Below, piece after piece: positions 1 to 8,958 of a DNA stretch of 64,000 nt. The notes beneath the pieces are model-generated. The model searched no databases. It saw only the letters and a program-made list of their open reading frames with translations, and was not told the origin of the DNA. Both the position numbers and the translations under genes were made by a program. How positions within the stretch are numbered: the first letter of the stretch is position 1; each line of letters opens with the position of its first letter. The stretch comes from Ilex aquifolium (Eukaryota; Streptophyta; Magnoliopsida; Aquifoliales; Aquifoliaceae), in contig OX637398.1 in the NCBI GenBank assembly GCA_951799425.1, positions 2,046,001 to 2,110,000 on the forward strand, written 5' to 3'.

Positions 1-1409
1 AACTTCATCCTCCACGAAATCACCTATCTCAAAAAGTAAATCCTGCAAGAGATTACTAATTTCATTCAGCTGAGAAGTCCCCAGAAAACAGATGCAGAGG
101 GGTGTTTGGTCCAGGCCATCGATCTGCAGCATTTTCATGGTGCAATTCATCACCTTCCTAAGATGGCTCGCAGCAATACATTCATGTCGCAGAAGCAACT
201 GGAACATGCTATGGATTCTTTCGAGGGTTTTTGCACGCTCGCAATCATCAGACAATGGCCAATTCTGATCCGGGTCTTTTGACTGATTTTGAATGATTTC
301 CATTGCCATGGCAGTATCCACAGGCTTCCATATACCGTTCACAAGCACCTCCATCGATTGATCATCAATTTTTTGTGGCGTAAATGCTTTGGATTTTGCT
401 GATAATAGGTGCCCCAAATGCTGCTTCTCTAAATGATCGATAAGCGAGTCCATGTCCAGAGATTTATGATCACAGATGCAACAACCCCAGTATTTCCAAG
501 TAGAAGCATTTTCAGCATGATGAATAGCGCCGCCCAATAGATCCTCTGCAGCCAAAACACCCGTAAATTTGGCACAATAGTCCTTAACATCGCTAATTTT
601 TGGTCTCAGACACGCTCGCTTCTCCTCGACATCCATAGAGTTCCAAAAGCTCCGAACCTCTGGAATCTTGCCGGCATCCAACATCGGTTCTTTAAGTTCG
701 CCAATCGGCGGGGTCAACTCACAAGCCTTATCCGATGTAACCATCTCAGGCCCTTGTTGCAAAAGTCTGGCAGCAATTACACGAGCCTCGATCTCCTTCC
801 TCTTGTCTTCAACCGCCTTTACTGACATTGGAGCCTCTGTGCACCCAATCTTTGATTTATCTAAAATCGACTTCAATGCTTTTTGTATACGTTCGAGCTC
901 ATCTTGTGAAGGTTTTATAACAGGCAGAAAATTATACAATGATAGACCTCTCTCACATTCTTTCACGACTTCTTTGCGATCTTGATCGTTGCTCACCAAT
1001 GTAGAGAGTAAAGTCGCGCATGTAAGCGCGAACTCAATCGAGTTGGGGGAAAGCGATACAGCTTTCTTCCAGTGTTCTAGGCTCGCGTTTTGGTCTTCGG
1101 TTTGTTCTGCGATTCTGGCGTGTATAACGGCTTCAGTGTGGTGTGCGAGACTGGAGTTTTCGTAGCGAATACGTACATTGGCGATGCGTTTCAGGGCTTT
1201 GGTTTGGTTTCTTCGGTTAAGAGCATCAAAAGCCCGATGACATTCAACATGGATGGCTTCGTATTCGAGTTGTTCTGCGTTACTTTGTTCTTGATGGAGA
1301 TTGTCTGAAGAAATCGTATTCGGCGGTGCTCCGTCGCTGGTGGTTGCGTTCTTGGCCGTCGACGGTGGTTTGGAGGGTGAAGGAGGTTTCGCTTCTTCTT
1401 AGATCCCAT
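1..1409 (-). CDS. DUF627/DUF629 ubiquitin-hydrolase-related protein, N-terminal part, frameshifted near start
   Basis: On the minus strand one frame is open from 1398 to the left edge (about 466 codons), so the C-terminal part lies outside the window. It begins with a low-complexity S/P/K/T stretch. A TPR-like DUF627 block follows (ECHRAFDALNRRNQTKALK, then EHWKKAVSLSPNSIEFA). Next comes a DUF629-like part with RSFWNSMDVEEKRACL and a CCICDHKSLDMDSLIDHLEKQH zinc-finger-like segment (paired Cys, then His). Plant proteins of this kind often carry a C-terminal ubiquitin-hydrolase-like domain, frequently without the catalytic Cys; that part is not visible here. The natural start, MGSKKKRN at 1409, is one frame away from the body. 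The body frame has a TAA at 1399-1401 and no upstream ATG. One extra base in the short A-run near 1387-1392 would join them. I see no intron that solves this. It is either an assembly error or an early inactivating mutation. Confidence 0.8.
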
Positions 1410-1609
1410 TGGATGTTGTCTCGAAGAAGTTTTTATTTGAATGAACGCGGAAAAAGTTTATACGAAAAATGGCGCGCGGAATAAAGCTGACCGGAGTCGG
1501 TGGTGGCTCTTGATTTCTCGGTGACTGTATGTGGAGTGGGGTACTATGTACTAACCGTCATTGCAGAATAATAGGTGATGGAAAGCGATTTCAATCAATT
1601 TCACACATC
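1410..1609 (-). promoter_or_regulatory. Leader and truncated proximal promoter of the DUF627 gene
   Basis: These 200 bases lie between the DUF627 start codon and the target duplication of the retrotransposon. I see no convincing TATA box on the minus strand. The older promoter DNA is now displaced beyond 11948 by the insertion. Assignment as promoter is by position only. Confidence 0.4.
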
Positions 1610-1974
1610 CTATATGAAGGGATTAGACCCCAGCGTTACACGTGTCCTGGCATTAAATGTGCTCACGTGAGGCTGAAAAGACTAAACACGTGCTTACGAA
1701 TTAAGAATCCGTTATTGTCCCTTATCCAATCCGAGCTAATCAAAAGCTCGGTATACAAGGCAATAGTTCTGCCTCCGAAGTCATCAAGCCTATCGAAGTG
1801 TTCCATCCGAACAATGGAATAGCTCGGCTTGAACTCATCCGAGCTCATGAATGAGATCAGCACGGCAAGAGAGAGGGCGGTTGTGCCAAACCGAGCTCGT
1901 TAACGGATCGGCAAACAGTGGATATGCTCGGCATTAGGAAAGCCCGACCTTATCGAAAGCAGAAGATACAGAAA

Positions 1975-1999
1975 GATTTGCCTAAAACTTAGGCAAATC
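1975..1999 (+). repeat. Perfect hairpin in LTR U3
   Basis: GATTTGCCTAA is followed by a 3-base loop (AAC) and its exact reverse complement TTAGGCAAATC. The 3' LTR copy (about 11522-11546) differs only at the outermost base. It could be a U3 protein-binding palindrome; function is unknown. Confidence 0.7.
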
Positions 2000-2158
2000 A
2001 GATAAACGAGATCTACTAGAATAAAGGCATTCAGAGAAATTATTGGAGAAGAATTAGAAACTTCACAAACTCAAACACTGAAAGAAAGGAATGGGTGCCA
2101 CCTTGCCTCTAAATGAACGGAAACCCTAAATGAACGGAAACCCTAAGGGGAATGCAAG

Positions 2159-2167
2159 CTATAAAAG
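2159..2167 (+). promoter_or_regulatory. LTR TATA box
   Basis: CTATAAAAG lies about 240 bp before the LTR end, as expected for a U3 promoter. It is repeated at 11706-11714 in the 3' LTR. Transcription would start about 30 nt downstream. Confidence 0.7.
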
Positions 2168-2399
2168 AAACGCGAAACCAAGGTGAAAAGGGACGCTGAA
2201 CTCTCCTTGTCTTCGTGCAACTCATATCATCCAGTTACTGACTTAAGCATCGGAGTGCCTTCGATCGAAGCACTTCAATCTTGGGCAGTTTGCTCGTTTT
2301 GCAGGCGGAAGGCTTGGAGATCAAGTTCAGAGATTATCAAAAATCACAGTTCCTAATTTCATATTATCATAGGTAAACCTTATTTTTGCCTCTACATTT

Positions 2400-2415
2400 T
2401 GGCGCCGTCTGTGGG
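2400..2415 (+). other. Primer-binding site for minus-strand DNA synthesis
   Basis: TGGCGCCGTCTGTGGG starts four bases after the 5' LTR. The leading TGG pairs with the tRNA CCA end. The sequence resembles the site described for Ogre-type elements, for which tRNA-Arg is the reported primer; this is from memory of the family and was not tested against a tRNA set. Confidence 0.8.
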
Positions 2416-2447
2416 AAAGATCTTAATCTTTCGAACAAAAAGCTATA

Positions 2448-4664
2448 ATGTCAAGACTCAGGAGCGCAATTGGATCACCAAGGGGCAGTCCTCCCCTAGG
2501 CGATTCTAATCCTGCGTACGTTCCGACTGACAACAACGGGAGGTTGCATGCAGCCAGAAACCCATCTGGGACCCCCGAAAGAGACGAAGCTTCTTCTGCA
2601 AGTTTTAAACCTTCGAAAAGCCGGAACCAGGGGGTTGAAAACCAAGGTGCTGAGGGGGAGAACCGCTCGTTAGCAAGGCTGATCCAATCATTCCAGGACC
2701 GTTTGGATGCTCATGACAATCTCTTCAAAAAGTCGTATGCCAAGGAAAAGGATCTGATCAAGGAGAACGAGGAATTGAAAGCCAGACTAGATGAGATGAC
2801 CAAAAAGGAGAAACGCTCGAGAGAAGGCCGGCGTGAGAGCCCTGAGAGAAAGCCTAGCCGTATCGCAATAGCTGATGACGACAGATACCAGCCGAAGAAG
2901 CCGAGGGTACACGAAGTGGACGCGTGGAAACAGTATATTAACGATGAGCTCAACAGCCGTTTGAGAAGACCAGAGCAAAGGTCGGCTAGGGATCTAGCCA
3001 GGAGAGCAACAGGCGAATATGGAGACGGATGGGAGTCATCCCCATTCACCGCATGGATTGAAAAGGGGCGAATTCCGAGTAAATTCACCGTCCCGAGCTT
3101 CAGACTGTACGATGGAAGGACAGATCCGTCCTCCCATATCAGGCACTTCAGACAGCTCATGACCGTCCATAGAAGAAATGAGCCGCTGTTGTGCACTATC
3201 TTCCCTAGCAGCCTTGGGGAGTCGGCCATGAAGTGGTTTGACAGCCTGCCAAGGGGAACAATTGATGGCTGGGCTCAGCTAGCCGAGCAATTCACGGCTC
3301 GGTTCATCACCAGTAGCAAACAGCCGAAGGATGTTGGAGCTTTGCTCACGTTGAAGAAAAGCAACACCGAGACACTGCGTGAATACGCTCATCGATACTG
3401 GGAGACAATGAACGAAGTCGAGGGATGCAATCCTGAAATTGCAGTTGCATCATTCAAAATGGGATTGCCAAAGGAGAACCCTCTCTATCAGTCGCTTACC
3501 AGGAGGCCGGCAACAGATTTGGAAGAACTCATGGCGAGAATTGAGAAATACGCCAAGGTCGATGACGACCTGACCAGGGAAGTGGTGAAGGACCAACCGA
3601 GAGGGAGGCAGTTCGGCAGAGAGAGGCAATCCGAGCCGAACAGAGAAAGTGGAAGGAAGACCGAAAAGGACGGCTTTCCCCAAAGGTCGTCTTTCCTAGG
3701 AGTGAACACAGTGTTCAAGGAGCCTATTTACAAAATATTGGGTCAGATCAAAGAAAAGCCTTTTTTCAAATGGCCGAGCAAGCTGATGGGAGACCCCTCT
3801 AAAAGGAATCCTAATTTTAGGTGTTCATATCATAAGGATGTGGGACATAAGACAGAGAACTGCCGACACTTGAAGCAGCATTTGGAAGAGTTGGTGCAGG
3901 CCGGGCACCTCGCAGAGTTCATTGAGAGCGGGCGAAAAGCAGACGATGGTAGGGCAGAGCAAGCCGGGGACCACAACACCCCGGCAGGGGTAATTGATGT
4001 GATTCACGCCGCAACTAACCCTCAGATGTCCACTAACAACTCCGCTAGGGCATATATTCAAAAGGCAGCAAAGGAAAGAGAGGTTTACGAGCTGAGAATG
4101 ACACCGGAGGTCACCAACAAAAGAATCAAATTAAGGGAATCAGCCGAGGCGATATGTTTCACCGAGCAGGATTTGGTCGGCGTTCACCAGCCTCATAACG
4201 ATGCCCTAGTCGTCACCCTTCGGATTGCTAACTTTGATGTCAAAAGAGTTCTGATCGATCCAGGGAGTTCTTCAGAGATAATGTATTGGGACTTGTTCCA
4301 GAAGCTCGGCCTCAAGAACCAGGATCTCAAGCCTTCAAACACGCCACTCATCGGCTTTAGCGGTAAAACAGTACTTCCTAAGGGGAAGATCACGCTTCCT
4401 GTAAAAACAGGACCAGTTTGTGTGATGACCGAGTTCCTGGTGGTGGACACCGTCTCGGCATACAATGCGATAATGGGGAGATCCTGGCTGCATGAGATGA
4501 AGGCTGTGCCGTCAACATACCACCAGATGCTAAGATTCCCGTCGGCTGATGGAATAGTGAACGTTCGTGGAGACCAAGTCAGTTCCAGAACCTGCCTTTT
4601 GACCTCGGTTAAGACAAAGGATCCGTGCCGAGAACTTGGCTCGGTCGACGAAAACGAAAAATAG
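2448..4664 (+). CDS. gag-pro: Gag-protease polyprotein of the Tat/Ogre element
   Basis: 738 codons beginning with ATG 50 bases after the LTR. The N-terminal third is charged and partly coiled-coil (about residues 75-130). A retrotransposon gag (capsid) domain spans about residues 210-375 (FRLYDGRTDPSSHIRHF; MKWFDSLPRGTI). A zinc-knuckle variant C-x2-H-x4-H-x4-C is near residue 458. An aspartic protease-like domain starts near residue 600, with catalytic-type IDPGSS and a downstream IMGRSWL. The frame is intact. It ends in UAG followed by CAA UUA, and the downstream pol frame is in the same phase, so Pol is probably made by readthrough. Gag packages element RNA and the protease matures the polyprotein. 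Confidence 0.93.
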   Translation: MSRLRSAIGSPRGSPPLGDSNPAYVPTDNNGRLHAARNPSGTPERDEASSASFKPSKSRNQGVENQGAEGENRSLARLIQSFQDRLDAHDNLFKKSYAKEKDLIKENEELKARLDEMTKKEKRSREGRRESPERKPSRIAIADDDRYQPKKPRVHEVDAWKQYINDELNSRLRRPEQRSARDLARRATGEYGDGWESSPFTAWIEKGRIPSKFTVPSFRLYDGRTDPSSHIRHFRQLMTVHRRNEPLLCTIFPSSLGESAMKWFDSLPRGTIDGWAQLAEQFTARFITSSKQPKDVGALLTLKKSNTETLREYAHRYWETMNEVEGCNPEIAVASFKMGLPKENPLYQSLTRRPATDLEELMARIEKYAKVDDDLTREVVKDQPRGRQFGRERQSEPNRESGRKTEKDGFPQRSSFLGVNTVFKEPIYKILGQIKEKPFFKWPSKLMGDPSKRNPNFRCSYHKDVGHKTENCRHLKQHLEELVQAGHLAEFIESGRKADDGRAEQAGDHNTPAGVIDVIHAATNPQMSTNNSARAYIQKAAKEREVYELRMTPEVTNKRIKLRESAEAICFTEQDLVGVHQPHNDALVVTLRIANFDVKRVLIDPGSSSEIMYWDLFQKLGLKNQDLKPSNTPLIGFSGKTVLPKGKITLPVKTGPVCVMTEFLVVDTVSAYNAIMGRSWLHEMKAVPSTYHQMLRFPSADGIVNVRGDQVSSRTCLLTSVKTKDPCRELGSVDENEK

Positions 4665-4670
4665 CAATTA
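4662..4670 (+). promoter_or_regulatory. Probable stop-codon readthrough signal UAG CAA UUA
   Basis: The gag-pro stop codon is followed exactly by CAAUUA, which fits the CARYYA rule known from tobamovirus replicase readthrough. Downstream codons stay in the same frame and run into RT with no ATG before it; the first start-like codon is a GTG at 4701. This matches a design in which most ribosomes stop to give Gag-Pro and a few continue to give Pol. Confidence 0.75.
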
Positions 4671-7600
4671 ACTATTGACAGCTCGGTCAAACTCGATGAC
4701 GTGGCTGTCAAAGAAAGTCCTGATGTACCTTTGGGAGTAGAAAAGGAAATTACAGAGCGAACCATCAAAGACCTGACGAAAGTACCTCTAGACAAGAATG
4801 GAGATCTGGAAAAATATTTTATGGTGGGGGCAGCACTCAGTCCCGAACAGAAAATAGAGTTGGTAGAACTATTGCAGACATATGCCGATGTATTTGCATG
4901 GAATACTAATGATATGGTCGGAGTACCACCCGAGTTGGCATGTCACCATTTGCATATAAATCCGAGTTATAGGCCGATCAGCCAGAAACTGAGGAAATCG
5001 TCGCCGCAGCACCAGGAGGCAGTAAAAGAAGAGGTGGCACGGTTGCTGGAATCCAAAACGACAAAGGAAGTTAAATACCCGACTTGGTTGTCAAACACAG
5101 TGGTGGTGAAGAAAAAGAATGGTAAATGGAGGGTGTGCGTCGATTTTTCAGATCTGAATAAAGCTTGTCCCAAGGACAGCTTTCCACTGCCTAAGATAGA
5201 TCAGATGGTGGATGCAACAGCGGGGCACGAGCAGATGAGTTTCCTGGACGCTTTCAGAGGATATCATCAGATCCCTCTCGCCGAGGAGGACCAGGAGAAA
5301 ACTGCCTTCATAACCCCAGAAGGGACATATTGCTATAGAGTGATGCCGTTCGGACTAAAGAACGCCGGAGCGACATACCAGAGGTTAGTAACCCGAATGT
5401 TTTCAAATATGCTTGGCCGTACTGTTGAGGTTTATATTGATGATATGGTAATTAAAAGTAAAAAGGCCAGTACACATTGTGCCGACCTCAAGGAGACTTT
5501 TGAGGTCCTCCGAAAGTATAACATGAAGTTGAACGCATCCAAGTGCGCGTTCGGTGTCGGCTCCGGGAAGTTTTTAGGATTTCTTGTTACACACCGCGGA
5601 ATAGAGGTAAATCCCGAGCAGGTAAAGGCAATTACTGAATTACAATCACCTCGGACCGTTAAAGAAGTCCAGCGACTGACTGGAATGGCTGCAGCACTTG
5701 GGAGATTTATTTCCCGAGCCTCTGACAAATGCAGACCCTTCTTTCAGTCCATTAAAGGGAAGAAAGGGGCACTCTGGACCCAGGAATGTGAAGAGGCTTT
5801 TGCAAAACTGAAGGAATATTTGGCGTCCCCGCCGATCTTATCAACCCCCTCACCCGAGGAGAATCTCTTTCTTTATTTGGCCGTATCAGAACAGGCCGTC
5901 AGCGGAGCTTTAATGAGGAATGACGAGGGAAAATTCAAACCTATTTACTATGTGAGTAAGGTGCTCTTAGACGCAGAATCAAGGTACACCTCGTTGGAGA
6001 GGCTGGCATTGGCGCTGGTTAGCTCGGCAAGGAAGCTCAGACACTACTTCCAGGCCCATTAAATTACAGTCCTCACTGACCAGCCGCTTAGGTCACTCTT
6101 CCAGAAAGCCGACCTGTCGGGGCGTATTGCCAAATGGGCAGTTGAGCTCGGGGAGTTTGACATCCGATTCGAGCCAAGGAAAGCCATCAAGGGACAGATA
6201 GTTGCAGACTTTATTGCTGAATTTCAGCCAGAGAGATCCCAGGAAGGGGCCAATGGTAATAAATTAGCGGAACTCGAGGGCAACTGGACTCTATCAGTTG
6301 ACGGTTCCTCAAACCAGAAAGGTGCAGGAATTGGCATCATTCTTGTAAGTCCAGATGGGTGCATACTGGAGAAAGCAATAAGGTTAGGATTTGGAGCTTC
6401 CAATAATGAGGCAGAGTACGAAGCCTTGATAGCAGGTGTGAGGCTGGCAAGTGAGCTCGGTGCGATGAGGCTCCAAATATTTTCTGCCTCACAGTTAGTA
6501 GTGAATCAGATAATAGGGGAGTATATGGCTAAAGATGAAAGGATGATAGCATATCAGGCCGTTGCGGAGAAAGAATTGAGCAAGATAGCAGAGTACTCAA
6601 TCCAGCAAGTGGGTAGGGCTAAGAACTCTCACGCCGACGCTTTAGCTTCGTTGGCTTCGGCAGTTGAGCAGGAATCTGAGAGATCAATCACTGTTGAGTT
6701 TCTCGCAGAGCCGAGCATCCATTTGTCCAGCACGGACGAAGTTTTATGCAACATTATTAAACCGAGCTGGATGGATCAGATAGTTGGTTTTTTGAAGACT
6801 GGTGAATTGCCCGAGGATGAAAAAGAGGCTCGCAAACTACGATTAAAAGCAACCAGATTTTGGTTGTCCCCGAAAGACGAGCTATACAGACGCTCATTTG
6901 GGGGTCCGTACTTAAAATGCGTACACCCCAGCCTAATTCAGGACTTTTTGTCAGAAATACATGAAGGAAGCTGCGGAGCACATACTGGTGGCAGGTCTTT
7001 AGCTCACCGAGCCATCTCACAAGGGTACTGGTGGCCTTACATGCAGAAGGACGCTCAGCAGTTTGTTCGGCGATGTGATAAATGTCAAAAATTCTCCCCG
7101 ATCCCTAGGAAGCCATCAAACGAGCTCCATCCTTTGTCGAGCCCATGGCCATTCGCCCAATGGGGATTGGACATTGTTGGTCCCTTGCCTCGCGCCCCGA
7201 GCAATAAGAAGTACCTGTTGGTGGCTACCGACTATTTCACGAAGTGGATCGAAGCCGAGCCTCTGGCTAACATCAGGGACACTGATACAAGGAAATTCGT
7301 CTGGAAGAACATTATTACCAGGTTCGGCATTCCATACGCACTTAAATCGGACAACGGCACTCAGTTCGATAGTAGGTCTTTCAAAGCGTTCTGTCAGCAG
7401 TATGGTATTCGTAACTACTACTCCACCCCGGCCTATCCTCAAAGTAATGGGCAAGCCGAAATCTCCAACAAAACGATTTTGGATGGAATCAAGAAGAAGT
7501 TGGAGAGTGCCAAAGGAAGGTGGGTAGAGGAACTGCCTAGTGTTCTGTGGTCATACCGAACCACTCCTCGGCGTTCAACTGGAGAGACCCCCTTCGCCTT

Positions 7601-8006
7601 GGCGTATGGTATGGAGGCTGTTATTCCACTAGAAATTGGCTTACCAACTTTAAAAACCGAGCTGGTAGAAGACGGTAGCAACGATGCTGTTATCAGAGGA
7701 GATTTGGATCTAGCCGAGGAGAAGAGAGATTATGCCGCAATAAAAATGGCCTCGTATCGAAGTCAGATGTCCCGAGCCTATAACAAGAATGTGAACCCTC
7801 GTTCTTTTGCAGTGGGGGATCTAGTGCTCAGACGTGTGCTAGGATCGGCGAAAAACCCAACAGACGGAAAGCTTGGAGCAAACTGGGAAGGACCGTACAG
7901 AGTCACCAGAGTTAGAGGCAGCGGATACTACGAGCTTGAAACGCCTGACCAAAAGGCCGTACCGCGCCCTTGGAACACGGCAAACCTCAGAAAATTCTAT
8001 TTCTAA
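4665..8006 (+). pseudogene. pol: Pol polyprotein (RT, RNase H, aRNase H, integrase) broken by one in-frame TAA
   Basis: Same frame as gag-pro. Reverse transcriptase: KNGKWRVCVDFSDLNKACPK, FLDAFRGYHQI, MPFGLKNAGATYQ, and YIDD at 5433-5444. A gypsy-type RNase H follows (LYLAVSEQAVSGAL, with Glu where Asp is usual). It is cut by TAA at 6060-6062; the frame then continues to 8006 without change of phase. A second, archaeal-type RNase H has DGSS (Asp at 6300), NEAEYE and HADAL, but Ala at 6486-6488 where SDSQ is usual. Integrase has an HHCC zinc finger (about 6958-7083) and a D,D-35-E triad at 7170, 7350 and 7458, then a GPY-type C-terminal module. The TAA context is not a readthrough type, so this is decay. 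Domain order is diagnostic of the Tat lineage. Confidence 0.92.
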
Positions 8007-8089
8007 TGTACTAGCACCAATTGTGTCATTCGGAGTATCTAATAAAAAGTAAGGAATTCTTCCAGATCGCATATTTATACTATTGCAAA

Positions 8090-8622
8090 GAATGGAACAA
8101 GTAAACAGTTCCTCACTGGAACCGAACTCTAGTAAGAAAGAGCCGAGCAGGCCATAACTTCTAGAGAATCGAACAAGTAAACGATTCCTACAGCGAACTG
8201 AACTCTAGTAAGAAAGAGCCGAGCAGGCCATAACTTTTAGAGAATCGAATAAGTAAACGGTTCCTACAGGGAACCGAACTCTAGCAAGAAAGAGCCGAGC
8301 AGACCATAACTTTTAGAGAATCAAATAAGTAAACGGTTCCTACAGGGAACCGAACTCTAGCAAGAAAGAGCCGAGCAGGCCATAACTTCTAGAGAATCGA
8401 ATAAGTAAACGGTTCCTACAGGGAACCGAACTCTAGTAAGCAGGAGCCGAGCAGGCCATAACTTATAGAGAATCGAATAAGTAAACGGTTCCTACAGGGA
8501 ACCGAACTCTAGTAAGAAAGAGCCGAGCAGGCCATAACTTCTAGATAATCAGTTAAGTAAACAGTTCCAACAAGGAACCGAACTCCGTGAAGAAAGGCCG
8601 AGCAAATGCCATAACTTCAGAT
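8090..8622 (+). repeat. 76-bp tandem repeat array, about 7 units
   Basis: Units begin at 8090, 8166, 8242, 8318, 8394, 8470 and 8546. The first six are exactly 76 bp. Each carries AAGTAAACGGTTCC, GGAACCGAACTC, AAGAGCCGAGCA and GGCCATAACTT. Units 3-6 are nearly identical; unit 7 and a relic to about 8728 are diverged. GGTTCC/GGAACC forms a small inverted repeat in each unit. Such arrays between pol and the 3' region are common in Ogre-like elements. Confidence 0.93.
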
Positions 8623-8958
8623 GAGGAAAAAGTTTTCGAAGTGTTAAAATTCTGCTTAAATATGAAGTCCTCACTAAAGAACCGAACTCATCGAAGAAAG
8701 GACGAACAAAGGCCACAACTCACTGAGGGTAGAACACTCTGAACATTGGAGGCCCCCCTGAAGGATCAGGCTCTTTGGATAGGCTAAATGGCCAAAGTAG
8801 TTATCTACATACTTTTGACCAAGTTATATAAACCAAAAAGCAAATATACTCAAAATCAAAAAGTTACTTGCATTAAAACTTCAAAAAGTTGTTACAATAA
8901 AAGGGCATTACATCCAGAAACCCAAAAGAAATTGTAACAGAAATTATAACATTCTTTC
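8623..8958 (+). other. Non-coding part of the retrotransposon 3' region
   Basis: Holds decayed repeat units up to about 8728 (AAGAACCGAACTC, GGCCACAACTC). The rest would include the 3' UTR of the antisense gene. I see no other feature. Confidence 0.6.

Larger units (their letters stand above)
1615..2396 (+). repeat. 5' LTR
   Basis: Matches 11162-11943 over the full 782 bp with about 10 substitutions and no indels. It contains a tandem 17-18 bp duplication (AAATGAACGGAAACCCT twice, 2110-2146) just upstream of a TATA box, and repeated CCGAGC/GCTCGG motifs. A 66-codon minus-strand frame seen in both LTRs is present only because the LTRs are copies. Confidence 0.96.

Noticed and set aside
1663-1863. 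66-codon minus-strand frame repeated nearly identically at 11210-11410
   Set aside because: It lies in both LTRs; its conservation follows from the LTRs being copies of one sequence.
2711-3229. 172-codon minus-strand frame opposite gag
   Set aside because: Shadow of the gag reading frame with no recognisable domain.
8090-8622. Regular direct repeats considered as a CRISPR array
   Set aside because: Units are head-to-tail with no variable spacers, in a plant retrotransposon.
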